In this document: positions 34,540 through 46,717 of the stretch, piece after piece
Position numbering within the stretch: the stretch's first letter is position 1
How the letters are laid out: each line of letters starts with the position of its first letter
Assembly (NCBI GenBank): GCA_963573305.1
Contig: OY754329.1
Span: forward strand, 16,645,200 to 16,709,199
Source: Pyrrhosoma nymphula
Lineage: Eukaryota > Arthropoda > Insecta > Odonata > Coenagrionidae
Reading direction: 5' to 3'
DNA: 64,000 nt
Position numbers and translations under genes: made by a program
The notes under the pieces: generated by a model
What the model was told of the DNA's origin: nothing
Database searches by the model: none
The model's input: the letters and a program-made list of their open reading frames with translations, nothing else

Positions 34540-35335
34540 TTTGTTTTACCCTTTCGTTGCAACCTTCGGATTCATCCGAATGTAGAACAAGAAATACCGG
34601 TAAATGAATACTCAAAAGCACTTAAAAAGCTAAAACCTAACAAAACTCCTGGAATAGACGGCATAACCTCTGAATTTTTCAAGGAATTCTGGCACATACT
34701 CAAAAAATCCTTTATCTCAATGGCAAAATACGCATTTGGAACCGGAACGTTACCAAGAACAACCAGAACAGCTGTCATCTCCCTTCTACCCAAAGGAGAG
34801 AACAATACATCATTGAACAACTGGAGGCCAATATCCGTATTAAATACAGATTACAAAACAATAGCAAGGACCATATCGCAAAGACTTACTCAGGTAATGG
34901 ACAAGATCACGGTAGAATAACAGTCATACTGCATCCCCAACAGATCAATCATGGACAACATAACAACAATAGCAAATGGCAAATTTGGAATCTCACCCTC
35001 TAGCACTCATTCTTCTGGACCAAAGGAAAGCCTTCGACTTAATCAGCCACAACTACCTCTTCAAAACAATGGACAAAATGGGTTTCGGCGCTTTCATACT
35101 CGGAATGCTACGCACACTCTACTCGGAAGCAAAATGCCACGTTAAAATTGGAAATTCGCTCGCTGGAGCCTTCGAAAAAGGAATCAGACAGGGATGCCCA
35201 CTCTCAGGACCACTCTACTCGATTGCAATAGATACATTATTAAGAATACTAAAAGTAAACTTAAAGGAGCCACCGTCTCACCAGAATCAAACCAGAAAAT
35301 AGTAGTCTCAGCATACGCGGACGATATAGCCATCC
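34540..35335 (+). mobile_element. L1/Tx1-like LINE, 5' part of reverse transcriptase
   Basis: Plus-strand frames give KALKKLKPNKTPGIDGITSE, NNWRPISVLNTDYKTIA, LDQRKAFDLISHNYLF, KGIRQGCPLSGPLYSIAID and AYADDIAI, i.e. successive motifs of an L1/Tx1-type reverse transcriptase. A stop at 34918 and a frameshift near 34970 break it. It is cut just after the catalytic ADD motif by the insertion at 35336-35617. Confidence 0.85.
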
Positions 35336-35617
35336 ATTGGTTAATTTTTGGAGGTTTGGTCATGTCTTTTTTAAGAAACTCAACTTCCTTTTTCCGCCAA
35401 CGTTTCGCCTTTTTATTAAGGCTTCTTCAGGGCTACAGTACAATGTAAGGAATACAGTTAATAATAATTATAATACTACAAAGATAACAAATTTTTCAAT
35501 CATAAATTTAGTACCACAAAGGATTAACTTTCTTACTGCGACAAAAAACTCTTCCTCTTAGTAACCTCCATAAATTAACCTATGTATTATTAAAGTGGTC
35601 AATAACTATTCAAAGAA
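35336..35617 (-). mobile_element. Penelope-type short element with 13-bp TSD, inserted in the LINE
   Basis: Exact 13-base duplication gatatagccatcc at 35323-35335 and 35618-35630, so the empty site of the LINE can be read precisely. Inverted ends ggttaatttttggaggtt (35339) and aacctccataaattaacc (35563). On the minus strand CTGAAGA, stem GCCTT...AAGGC and GAAAC occur in hammerhead order, though no clear cleavage triplet follows. Confidence 0.75.
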
Positions 35618-35965
35618 GATATAGCCATCCTCACCTCACAAAATCAAGACCTCCAGAAAATCATCCCAACCTTTAAGACCTGTTCAAAAGCCTCAGGAGC
35701 CGTCCTCGACCTAGTAAAGAGCAGAGGACTATGGGCAGGCTCATGGAACACTAGGGAAGATACGCCGTTACCCGTCCAATGGAGCAACGAGGGAATTAAG
35801 GTTCTGGGAATAGTACATCGACAACACCGACGCGAGAGAAACCTCCTACGTAGAAGATGCAATCCACTCAAAATTCCGAAAAGCCACAAGCACCTGGACC
35901 CCATGAGCGCACTCGCTATCCCTGATTGGAAGAGCAAGAATATGTAACAAATACATAGCATCCGA
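35618..35965 (+). mobile_element. L1/Tx1-like LINE, 3' part
   Basis: Translation resumes across the removed insertion with DIAILTSQNQDLQKII, FKTCSKASGA, QWSNEGIKVLGI, the region after the RT palm. Frame breaks follow, and the 3' end is not clear after about 35965. Confidence 0.75.
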
Positions 35966-36163
35966 ATGTTTTTTTTCTTCCACTGAATGAGGAATACGGC
36001 TTTTCTGCACCAGGTAAAAAAAACAAGGCCAAAAATAGTGAATTTGCAAGCATGCAACAACGGTTTAAAGTAAAATCTATATTATTTCTGCAGAAAACAA
36101 CGCATTTTTATTTTTTGTATCTTAAATTGCTTTTTTGTGATTATTTAAATACCAATTGGTACA

Positions 36164-36374
36164 ATCCACAGCGTCAGGCTCTACCTTTTAGAAACTTTTA
36201 ACATTCATTGTAATAAAGTTTTGTACTTTTCTACACCTTTTTATTTTTTAAACACACAACAACACCAAACGGCACAAACAACACACTACGCGTTTCACCA
36301 ATTTTATGGCATCGTCAGGAGTAGACTGTTTAAAAAATAAAAAGTGTAGAAAATTACAAAACTTTATTATAATG
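36164..36374 (-). mobile_element. Penelope-type foldback element with 16-bp TSD
   Basis: Exact 16-base duplication aataccaattggtaca at 36148-36163 and 36375-36390. Inverted arms of about 48 bases (36203-36250 and 36328-36375) enclose a spacer whose minus strand reads CTGACGA, stem GCCA...TGGT, GAAAC and GCGTA, the order of a hammerhead core with one substitution. Confidence 0.7.
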
Positions 36375-36390
36375 AATACCAATTGGTACA

Positions 36391-38189
36391 TTAGAAATGA
36401 CTTTTGAGATTTGTAGTGGATGGATCAATTAGAATTTAGTTTTCAAGTGCGATGCAGATTTTGTCATTCGGTGTCGAATAGGAGTGACGTTTTTAGTTTT
36501 TCGAAACCTGGACAAAGGCGGCGGCGGTAGATCATAGAGCCGAGAGAGCACCGCGACACCGCATCACAATGCCCTGCCGGACTCGCTTCGAAGTGGAAAT
36601 GTGGGTCCCGCTCCGAAGATGGCCGCTCCGTAGTGCCCTTGACCCAAAATTCCACAAAGATATCTGCGAAATGCGTTTCACCGCACGAGGCCTAATCATG
36701 TGAAACGGAAGGGAGGTTCAAATGATATTAAAAAAAGCGGAACACAGTCGAGAGGGATTAGATCTAATTCGAGTTGCGGATGCGAGAGGAAAAAAATGTG
36801 TACGATGTGGTTGACTGAAGGCTATCGGATGCGGGAGATGGTGTAAGATGACCACCACCGAAGTTTATTTTAGGACCCTTAGGACATTGGTAACGCTCAG
36901 TCACTTGAGAAGGAAAGTTGACCGTTGGTGGGGGAGGTGTGTTTGGTGTCATGGAAGGGTGGAAGAAGGGAGAGGGGTAATTGGGCAAAGATGGTTAGGG
37001 GGGATTTTTCGGAGCAGCAGAATGCCCAGGAATGGTGGGGGAAAGGGTTGCGTTGGGGGCGGAGGGGATTGGAGGAAGAGAAAGTGTTGCTGTGTGGGTC
37101 TATGAGGGGAGAGAAGGGGCAGGAAAAGAGCTGATCAGTGGAGGCACTAAGTTGCACTTGAAATTGAGGATGGAGGGCTAAATCTAAAGATGATGGTCGG
37201 AAGGACTGTGAAGACCATGTTCGGCAAATTCCCTTAAACAGAACAATGAGGTGTCCAATGGAATATGCCCATATGGGAAAAGAAGTGAGGGCCAACAAAG
37301 GCTTAGATGGTGAAGCAGAACAAACAGAAATGTCTGAACCTGGCATGACGTATAACAGTAACATTGACATTAGATGTATTTTTTGAACCCTCCTCTCTGA
37401 AGAACAGATACTGTAAAGACTACCTTTTGTTTGGTCTCTACTTTTCATACTCATTGGCATATGTAGTCTGCTTATCCAAGTTTAGGAGTCATGAGAATCC
37501 AAAGTTTTTCCGACATGCCTTGAGTGTACTCAGCAGGGAGGGGACTTATGTTTGATTGCCGGTGGTTAACCTATAAAATGTACAATTGGATGAATATAAA
37601 AGTGTATATGTATGTATGTACTTCCTTATGCTCTACTCCAGCATCAAACTCTGGTTTATATGCATGTTTTAATTCTTATGTTCAGGATAACTACTGTTTT
37701 TCTATACATACCATTCTGAGGTCTATTTTTGCATCCTCTTTGCTCATGTACTTGATATTCTTCCTTCTTTCACAGCTTTCAACATCCTTATGCCTCAACT
37801 GAAAGGATTTCAGGTTATTCCTGTATTTTCATCCTTGAGGACAACAGTTTTGCCATCATTGCATCTGGTATCTTCAGGTCCAAAGTGAGTGCTGAGTTCT
37901 TTTGGCTGCTATGTGTAGCTTTCTTTGGCTGCTATGTGTAGCTCGGCTCTCGGCCCTACATAAAGCAGCAAAAATTTATTGGAACAAAATGCTCTTGACG
38001 ACGATGCAAATACATAGATAATATATTGATACACGTGAAAAACATTGAAACACACTTACCAATAAACTTAGAATTTTTATATATATATTTAATATATTTA
38101 TGTATTTTAAAATAATATATTTAATAAGATTATACCAGCAACAATGACAGTAAAAAATACAGGCACATGAAACTAAATTGAAAGGACAC
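36391..38189. other. Intergenic sequence
   Basis: A purine-rich strand near 36890-37140 yields a 187-codon minus-strand frame (36897-37460) of low complexity with no motif I know. A 20-base unit ttggctgctatgtgtagct is duplicated near 37900-37940. No supported gene. Confidence 0.5.
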
Positions 38190-38197
38190 TCGATTGA

Positions 38198-38477
38198 CAT
38201 GGGCGTAGCTAGAGGGGTCCCTGGGGGGGCCCGGCCCCCTCCAGAAGTCTCGTGGCCACCCAGAAAAATTTGACAAATTGAAATATTGGCGGCCACGCTT
38301 CACACAGTGCTGGCAACCGCGCGCCTGTGGCCGAACCACAGCACGGCGGTGCAGTCCCTTTAGCCCCGTTCACACATTTCCGGGGAAGAAACACCCCCTC
38401 TTGAAGTGGGGGTACCCCCCTGAGGGTGGGTGGTCCCATGGCCCCCCCCCCAGCCAAATTCCCTGGCTACGCCCATG
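38198..38477. mobile_element. hAT-like MITE with 8-bp TSD
   Basis: tcgattga is duplicated at 38190-38197 and 38478-38485. Terminal inverted repeats CATGGGCGTAGCTAG and (inverted) CATGGGCGTAGCCAG. GC-rich 280-base body with G/C runs; no transposase. Open frames over it are chance. Confidence 0.85.
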
Positions 38478-38488
38478 TCGATTGACAT

Positions 38489-40406
38489 TTCAGCTGATAT
38501 GCCACCATCGCTGGTAGCAAGTGACTACCTCAGGTACTCTGATTGGCTGTAGGGTCTGTTAGTCTTTGATTTTTGAAAATCAATTTGAAAGTGGAGTGGG
38601 TAGCCATCTTCCCTGTTAAAGTTTCCTAATGCCTTTTATTATTTGCTTCTTTCAACTATTTTCCCTTTCCTAATTTTCTTTTACAATATTCTTTCCATGT
38701 GTACCTAGCCTTCTGCTACTCTCCTTGTCTTCTTCCTGTCCATGGCATATCCACAACCTTCTCTAGCTTGCATCTCAATTACCAATAATCTTTTTTCATC
38801 CTTCCTCCTCAAAGCCTAAGCCCCAGAACCACACTATGCAGTGGTTCACTTTAGACTCTTCACCAAAGTCATCTCTTTATACCTCAACTCTGGAGCCCTT
38901 TAATTACTTCTCCCCTGTTAATTAATGCCTCTTTCACTATTGCTCCATTTTAATGTTCCCACTTTAAATACCAGAGTTAAAAGGTACTAAAATGTAAAGT
39001 TTCCAAGATGGAACTATAGGCATCTCTTTCTCTCCTATGAATAGAATGGTGCTTTTGTTCAATGAGTAACCAAACTATGATATGAATGCAATGTCTTTAA
39101 AAACGTATATACATAATATATATACACTAATGTACACTGACTCTGGGTGATGCTTGTGAGCTAGCAGATTTCCGGGTTCCTATAAATATTATTGATATGT
39201 TTTTATTTATTTAATGTTCCTTGGAGACATCTTGTCATTTGCTCCTTAATTAAATTTTCATACTGATGCTGAATTATTTTCTCATGTTCCGTTTTAATGT
39301 TGTTTTACTCTAGTTGTACTAATATTGTAACTGCATATTTGCCTGTAAATAAATCCTTTGCCTGTAAAAAATATCCTTTTTAAATGCACATTAGAATTCT
39401 GACTCATCATCATCATTTGGCATTCTACCATCTTATTGTTGGGTTTTTGCACAGTCCTTGCCATAGATTCTCATTTTCAGCGTCATCTTTTCATTTTCCT
39501 ACTCATACCTCAATTTGCCAGTCATCAAGTCTCTCGAAAGCTCTTAATAATGTCTGTCACTCCTTATGTGCTGTGGTCCAAAATATAAATCCTCTTCCTT
39601 CCTCTTCTGAGCTCGAAAAGGGTTCTCTCCCTTGTCAACAGTCAACCAAATGCCCTCATCTCATAGGTAATGTGTACTCATAGGGGAGGTGGGAGGAGGA
39701 GAAGATACACTGGATGTACATTTTACAACTAGCGTAGATTTCTTTGCATGAATTTCTCTTAGCCCCTTTAACGGGAAGTGCATCTTTAGACGCACCCTCT
39801 GTTTTCATGTCCCCATCCTGCTAAATTATTCAAACAAAAATTGTTTAAATATTTTAGCTGGATTTTCAAAAAAAAAATTTCTTTCAATATTCTTGCTTGG
39901 ACATCAATGAGACTATATTCCACAAAAAATAAATTATGTATATTGACAGATAGAAAACCCCCACCAGGGGAGTGATTTTTGAAAAAAGAGTCCCCATTCA
40001 AGGGGATAATGATGAATTCTCTCATTCTAGGGGATAAAAATGTGCAATTTGGTTGAAATCCCATGTTATTCATATTATGTATATCCACTCTGTTTCATTT
40101 ATATTTCAACATACAATACAGGTTACGAACTCCTCAAATGACAATGATGACAGTATTCTTCAGGCTTTGTGGTTTTCTTATAAAATACGTTCAATGTTTT
40201 TCACACCCATTGAATTTTAACGGCTACCTCCCGCTAGTTAATGATAAAAGTGCTCGGTTTCAAATGCTTCTCGTGTAAGATTTCTCGTGCGTGTGCTGCA
40301 GGGTAGTGGGATGGAGAAATGACAAGACTGTACATGGTGGACGCTTCAGAACTACTGATGCTGGGGTTGCACCAGAGACTGAACGTGGTGTGTTCCAGTA
40401 CGACAT
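38489..40406. other. Intergenic sequence without recognised features
   Basis: AT-rich, short frames only. Confidence 0.5.
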
Positions 40407-41095
40407 TCAAAAGTTAATCGGGTGATGCTCTACCGTGGAACGGGATTGGATCGATATCTCCTCCCTTAAATGTGCATTCAATGCCTCCAGGTATTTCTTT
40501 CTTAGGTTTTCTTTTATTGTACGCACACCCCGCTCGGCAAGCCCATTTGAGGTGTGGTGGTAAGGAGGGCTTTTGGTGACTTTGATCCCATTTTTTTGTA
40601 CAAAACGACACAAACTCAGCTGACTGAAATGGAGGATCATTATTGGTTACTATTTCTTGGGGAATTCCAAACATTGCCATGAAGCTCCTCAGTTTGCAAA
40701 TGGTGTCTTGGGCCTTGGTGTCATCCATAACCCGGGCCTAATCATCCTACGCTTGACGTATGCTGAAGGTATACCGCAGAATAAGCGGTCTTGTAGAGCC
40801 TCATCTAAGAAAGTTTTGAACTCGCACGTAGAGGCAGGTTTCCACAACTCAACAATATATGCAGAGAGACTTTCGTGTGGCAATTGGTCTCTCTTGTAAA
40901 AACGCACACGTTCTGTGATTATGAGTGTCTTTGGCTGGAAATGGGATGATAGCATACCCACCAATTGTGTGAAAATGTTTGTCAACGGTTTTTTGGGGTC
41001 TAACAGATGTTTCAGAACAACATACATCTCCCGCCTGACTAACATTATAAACAAGGGGACTTTCTGGTACATCATTAATGATAAGGTACTGTTCT
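40407..41095 (-). pseudogene. gypsy-type LTR retrotransposon remnant: gag joined to integrase
   Basis: Minus-strand translation begins with a gag-type frame (VPLFIMLVRREMYVVLKHLL, then PHESLSAYIVEL and FCGIPSAYVKRR). At about 40740 it passes directly into integrase sequence: DDTKAQDTICKLRSFMAMFG, IPQEIVTNNDPPFQSAEF with the catalytic Asp, then after a frameshift PPYHHTSNGLAERGVRT. Protease, reverse transcriptase and RNase H are missing between them. No LTRs seen. Resembles the Ty3/gypsy elements often annotated as K02A2.6-like. A dead internal-deletion copy. Confidence 0.8.
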
Positions 41096-43277
41096 AAACG
41101 TTCAACGTATTAGGAAAATTCTTCTTTACCTGGGATAAACTCTCCAATGTGACCTATCATCATCCGTTTCTATCACAACTCAAAGCACACTGTGCAATTT
41201 TCCTCATCGCCACTTGAATTGTCTTGGTGTAAGGATCGGCTCACCAATGTTCGCTCAGGTATCATTTCGCTTTATTTATTTAGTGGTCCAACTTACATCA
41301 AACACTCGATACATACACCTTCCACCTTGATGGTGCCTCCCACCTCACACAGCCCCCTTTTTCACAACCTATTGGTAAGTGGCCCCCTGCAAAGATTACT
41401 AACTCAAGGTTATCCACTGTCTGTTATAAGTGAACTACCAGAAGAGATGCTTTTGAGATGGTATTTTTGAGGCAGTTACCTTCAATGAAATATGATTGAA
41501 GAATTTTCACAAGTTTTCAAAATGCTACTTTTCAGGTATTTATTTTGTTTAATATTAAGGTCCTCTATGTCTTTCATACTCTTCAATCAAGTAGTTACTT
41601 TCATCTCTGAAGATGGAGGTCTCCACTTCCCTTCCCTGTGCCACCTCTAGTTCTCCAGAAATATTACCTGGGAAAATAACTCGGCATTTGGCAGGATGTT
41701 CCCTGAGGCCTCTTCCAACTGGGATACTGGGACTCCGGGTGATTAGTCCCCAACACTCTGCACACTGGGTTTCCTCACCATTCATCAAAGGCTGGTGCAC
41801 AAAATATTGGGTACACGATGTAAATATTGCATCAATCAAGGGATCATGAAGATATGTACTCAGTGGGATTCCTTGACATTATTTGTATGATGAAATCCAT
41901 TGTCTCCCTTTTTTGCCTGGGTCTGACTCTAATATCTTCCCTCACTGTGTGGAGATAGGTACCTTTGTAGAGCGTATATGTACTCTCTCAGCTCATGTGT
42001 GGGTCATTCATGAATTTCATTTTCGATTTTATAAGGTATGGTGGAATATGAATGTTAAACAAGACCAAAATTATAAATACCTCAGGGACATGGACCTATC
42101 AGGCAGGGCTTTGGAGCTGAGGTCTTGGGGAGTGGCTATGGCTCCAGCTCTGGTTTATTTTGTAGCTCCGGCTTCTGTTCCACTCTGGCTCTGGTCAAAA
42201 TTTAGGTTTCAAAGTATGATTATTATTTTAATATTTGATAGCAGAGGATTTTCCAGTGCTTTCATATCAAAATTTGTTCCATGCGTTAATCCACTTGCAT
42301 TAATTTCTTTTAAATTAATCCCAATATTTTACAAAAAACAATGCCTACATGGTATGGATCAGATCAGGTTTAACTAAGGATAGAAAATTATCTGATAAAA
42401 CCCACAGTGAGCAAGTGTAACTGCAAATATTAAATCACTACCGCAATAGAAGCCACAATTGTGTTCCTTGTTTCTTCTCTAATTTTTGTTTTAACATACA
42501 AAACCTGTTTTTTCTCAAAAATACTCTTAAAAATTCAGCAAGTGACATATTATGTCATGCTTTAAATTCTGATGGTGGCATCATATGGCTTTCTCAGAAT
42601 TTCGCACAGACTCTCAATATTTACTGATATTTTTAGAGATGAATTATATACAGGACCTATTGCAGAAACTTGCTCACAGAATGAATTTCAAGCATGAAGT
42701 CACTCAATCATGTGAAATTTAGAGCACCACCAAGTTTCATTAACCAACTCAGGAGCAATTTTGTTCTGCTTCTTTGCTAAATAAATCACACTTATATCAA
42801 CAGTTTTTTCTCAATAGCTCGAATTTTCTCCAATAATTTTTCTGTGTAGCTTTGCTAGAATTCATCCGTCACGAATAGCTGGTTGTAATCAATGAGTGAA
42901 CCAAGCAGTGCAAGAGGTAACTGCTGCTGAAACCATTTCGGTAAAATAAGGCAAGGCTACTGTAACAATCCTAGTTATGAACTATCTCCCTCTATCTCCT
43001 TTTCTTTTTTATTTTTTCATTTTTATTTGTGCACTGGCTTGCTCGGGGATTGGATTGAGAATAGGTATGAGATACATAAAGTTAGTTTACATAATTCATA
43101 CACATGCACAGCATTACCAAGGCTATTGGTGACCTTTTGTTAAATAAGATTTACCAGAGAACACATCACTGGAACATGTATTTAATATTCTATTATCAAT
43201 TTCCAAAAATATTAATTGATTGGGCCAAACATATTTACGTTGTAACATTAATTATCCAAGACATAAATGTTCACACT

Positions 43278-43580
43278 TATGGGCGCCCATACAATATTTT
43301 CCAGTGGGGGGCCTAGACATAGGTTAAGAAGCCCCCCCCCCCCCCCCTGAGGAGGTCTGAGGAGCCCTCCCGGGTCCCAGAAAGTTTAGTAAATTTGACG
43401 TCTCAGGATTACATTTTTGGAATATCTTAGATGAATGACAATTTTCTAAATTTATTGATAAAATATTAATTTAATCCAGCAAAAGAAATAAATAAATTAA
43501 ATTTTCCCTTCCCTTTTTTATTTTTTCCGGAAGGCTAGGGGGAGCCATGGGCCCCCCTTTGCCCTGTGTATGGGCACCCA
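43278..43580. mobile_element. MITE with inverted ends and 8-10 bp TSD
   Basis: tgttcacact occurs at 43268-43277 and 43581-43590. Ends are tgggcgcccataca (left) and its inverted form tgtatgggcaccca (right), and the body has C-runs like the other hAT-type MITEs here. Confidence 0.7.
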
Positions 43581-44109
43581 TGTTCACACTCTTCCCTTTG
43601 TTTCTCAAGTGACCTGTCAGTCACTGTCACTTAGTGAGTAATGAGAGACCGACAGAACACCTCGTTGCCATTCTCAACCGGAATTCCACACCACTGGTGC
43701 TCCCCTCAGGGCGAGCATTCTGCTTGCTTTGAGCTGAACTTGAGATATCTTGTGCTGAGGCCTTGCTCACTGTCCCATACACTAAAAACTAAAGATAGGG
43801 CTATCTCGATTGCAAATAAATTAGTTTTATAGTGGCCCTTATTTCGTTTAAAGTCCATGGTGGAATTCAGAAATGCTCTCATTATGGACTCCTATGAACT
43901 AAACCAATGGATTAACTTTGAAAGAGCGTTGAAACACGTGTTGTGTATTTCACAATAAATTCAAGTGGACAGTACAATTACTGTAGTTTTTATTTAAAAA
44001 GCTGTTCCACCAGATAACGCCCGACACTGTCGAATTTATTCGAAAAGCTTGTACGGCATATAAGGCGAAGTTATACTCCAAACTTTTTATCAAATTCCGA
44101 ATAGCAGGC

Positions 44110-46437
44110 TTGAACATATACTTTAACAGTTGTTGTCTAACCTATGGAGTGACTCCCAAATACGTCCACATCGTATGCAACTCCAAGACTCCAGCGGCGA
44201 CGTATGCTGTAAACCTGGCCAAGAGGGCGTGGATCCAGAAGGAGATGAAGACTTGGTACAGTAAAAGAGACGGGATGGCACACTACCTCTATATCCTGCA
44301 CCTGAAATTGTCAAACTCCCTGCACCCGTTGGACTTCTCTAAATTGGAAAGCCAGGTGAGATCCCGCTCCTTCGTCATCACCAAGAAGAAAAGAATTACT
44401 ATCCACAAGAAACTTTACATCTTACGCCATCAGTTATTTATTCCCTCCCCTATATCCAGTTCAGTGCTACCAGTGAACAGTGAGTTGAATTTCTACCCAC
44501 GGGTTGTGAATCTTTCATCTCATAACTTCTCACAGCGAGAGGAGGAAGTGCTAAGTAAAGGTCTAAAATTTGCTCCCAAACCACGTAAAACCACTTGGGA
44601 CAAATTAGCCATAGATTGTGAAGTGGCCCTCAGTTCCGAACAAATCGGTGTTAAGCAATTGTGTGCAACTTCCTTAAAAAGTATTCTTGATAAAGAAGCC
44701 CAGTTTCCAAAATACGATCACGATAACATTCATCGTGTCATAAAATCAATTTCAGACTCCATAACTAAAGACGATTTAGTTGTGACTAAAGCAGATAAAG
44801 GCAGTAGTGTTGTGATCATGAACAAATGTGACTATGTAGGCAAATGTATTGATTTTATTACTGACACCTCCTTTGTTAGATTAAGAAAGGACCCCACAAC
44901 CAAGTATCAACAGGAAGTGAAAACCAGCGTCAAATCTTGTTCGGCCTTATTCAGTGACAGGGAAAAGTATCAAGTTATTCAAATGAACCCGCTTCCACCG
45001 AGACTCTACGGCCTCATCAAGCTTCACAAAGACAATTTCCCTATCTGTCCAGTGGTATCCGGCGTAGGAGCTCCGACTCATAAACTCGCCTTCAAATTGA
45101 ATACTATCTTCCGTCAATTCACAAAATTTGTGCCCCAATTTGCAATAAAAAACTCTGTGAATTTAGCTGAACATTTAAGCAAATTGACCACTCCGGCGAA
45201 TGCTAAACTATTATCCTTTGACGTCAAGAACCTGTTTACTTCAGTTCCTGTAAATGAAACTTTGAAGATTGCTAAAGATATTTTGTTTAACTCAGCCACT
45301 AATCCTATAATTAACGACGAGTTGACACACCTTTTAGACATATGCACGAAACAAAATTATTTTTTATTCAATGGGACTCACTACCTCCAACAAGAGGGTT
45401 TAGCTATGGGATCACCTTTATCTCCATTACTGGCTGACATTTTTATGGATGATCTTGAACGTAAACTTTTTAATTCCAATTTTAACCTTTTAAACAATGT
45501 ATTTTATTGGTATAGATATGTGGACGATGTTTTATGTTGTTGGACCGGCAGCCATAGGCAAGCGGATAAATTTTTAACCTTCTTAAATTCCTTGCACCCA
45601 CGTATCATTTTTACTATGGAGACAGAGTCAGAAGGTCAGCTAAATTTTTTAGACCTGAGCATTTCAATTTCACAGAGCAAGCATGTCTTTGATATTTATC
45701 GTAAGCCCACATACACTGACCAAGTGATACCACATGATTCTTACCACCCAATGTCCCATAAAACAGCTGCTTTTAACTCTATGATCCACCGAGTGTTAAA
45801 TATTCCGCTTTCTAAAGACAATTTTGACAAAGAATTAAACACCATCAGACAAATCGCATTGGCCAACGGCTACAAATCCTCCTTAGTAGAAGGAATTTTA
45901 AAAAGGAGGCAAAAAAAGCTAGCCATACAAAATATCACTTCCGCCCAGGTTTGCAAGGAGAAGAAACAAAGGTGGGCTAGGTTACCGTATCTTGGCCAGG
46001 GGTCTTACAAAGCAGCTCGTTCCTTTCCCAGGGACAAATATAAAGTCACTTTTTTCACTCCACTCACACTGAGGGACATATTTAATAACTCCAAAGACTC
46101 ATACAATCCCATGAAAAAATCCGGGGTATATGAAGTGACTTGCAACACATGCGAGGGTGTGTACATTAGTCAAACGGGACGTAACTTTGAAACACGTTTA
46201 AATGAACATAAGAAGTGCTATTCTAATAGTGATCCCAAATCCCACCTGGCCAAACATTTGATAGAGGAGTCCCATAGAACAAACTTTGACCTGAAGATCC
46301 TCCATTATGAGAAAAAGGGACGACGCCTGGACAACTTGGAGCAGTGGGAGATCATCAAAAGAAAAAAGAAGAAAATGAAACTTCTCAATTATGTAGCATA
46401 TGATGTTCACTCCCCCATTCTATCCTTGTCCACCTGA
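44110..46437 (+). CDS. Penelope reverse transcriptase with C-terminal GIY-YIG endonuclease
   Basis: 775 residues, the usual size for Penelope-clade proteins. In order: N-terminal region; RT fingers with VTKADKGSSVVIMNK (about residue 223); LYGLIKLHK (about 300); the first catalytic Asp in LLSFDVKNLFTSVPV; QEGLAMGSPLSPLLADIFM; catalytic YVDD at about residue 471 (YWYRYVDDVLCCW); LNFLDLSIS and YRKPTYTDQVIPHDSYHP; a basic connector; then GIY-YIG nuclease from about residue 672 (GVYEVTCNTCEGVYISQTG, RNFETRLNEHKK). The Tyr of the second GIY-YIG half is present and the downstream Arg/His residues are in place. The protein would nick target DNA and prime reverse transcription there. The ATG at 44110 is the first in frame; translation may start elsewhere. 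Likely a recently mobile copy. Confidence 0.93.
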   Translation: MNIYFNSCCLTYGVTPKYVHIVCNSKTPAATYAVNLAKRAWIQKEMKTWYSKRDGMAHYLYILHLKLSNSLHPLDFSKLESQVRSRSFVITKKKRITIHKKLYILRHQLFIPSPISSSVLPVNSELNFYPRVVNLSSHNFSQREEEVLSKGLKFAPKPRKTTWDKLAIDCEVALSSEQIGVKQLCATSLKSILDKEAQFPKYDHDNIHRVIKSISDSITKDDLVVTKADKGSSVVIMNKCDYVGKCIDFITDTSFVRLRKDPTTKYQQEVKTSVKSCSALFSDREKYQVIQMNPLPPRLYGLIKLHKDNFPICPVVSGVGAPTHKLAFKLNTIFRQFTKFVPQFAIKNSVNLAEHLSKLTTPANAKLLSFDVKNLFTSVPVNETLKIAKDILFNSATNPIINDELTHLLDICTKQNYFLFNGTHYLQQEGLAMGSPLSPLLADIFMDDLERKLFNSNFNLLNNVFYWYRYVDDVLCCWTGSHRQADKFLTFLNSLHPRIIFTMETESEGQLNFLDLSISISQSKHVFDIYRKPTYTDQVIPHDSYHPMSHKTAAFNSMIHRVLNIPLSKDNFDKELNTIRQIALANGYKSSLVEGILKRRQKKLAIQNITSAQVCKEKKQRWARLPYLGQGSYKAARSFPRDKYKVTFFTPLTLRDIFNNSKDSYNPMKKSGVYEVTCNTCEGVYISQTGRNFETRLNEHKKCYSNSDPKSHLAKHLIEESHRTNFDLKILHYEKKGRRLDNLEQWEIIKRKKKKMKLLNYVAYDVHSPILSLST

Positions 46438-46717
46438 CAACCCAAGCCTGTTCTTCCTTCCCCTCCCCTTCCTCCTCTTTCCTCTGCTTATCTCCACAAG
46501 AACCCCCCCCCCCCAATAGGCCACACTCCCGAATCCTCGGGAAGGTCACATGTACAACACCCCCCCCCCCCCTCCCCTTGTTATTCACCTTCAACCGTCC
46601 CCCTCTCCCTTCCTTATGACTACCTCCTTGTTATATCAAGAATTTCCCCCCTCCCCTTTTTTCTTTGCCCCCCCCCTTTGTATAAATATGGGTATTGGAG
46701 GCATAACGGTTGCAGAC

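Noticed and set aside
36897..37460. 187-codon minus-strand frame
   Set aside because: Low-complexity Ser/Pro-rich translation of a purine-rich strand, no recognised domain, no splice or promoter context.
41555..42377. Frames of 78-164 codons
   Set aside because: No motif; overlap the left end of a hAT-like element and AT-rich flank, with no supporting splice structure.
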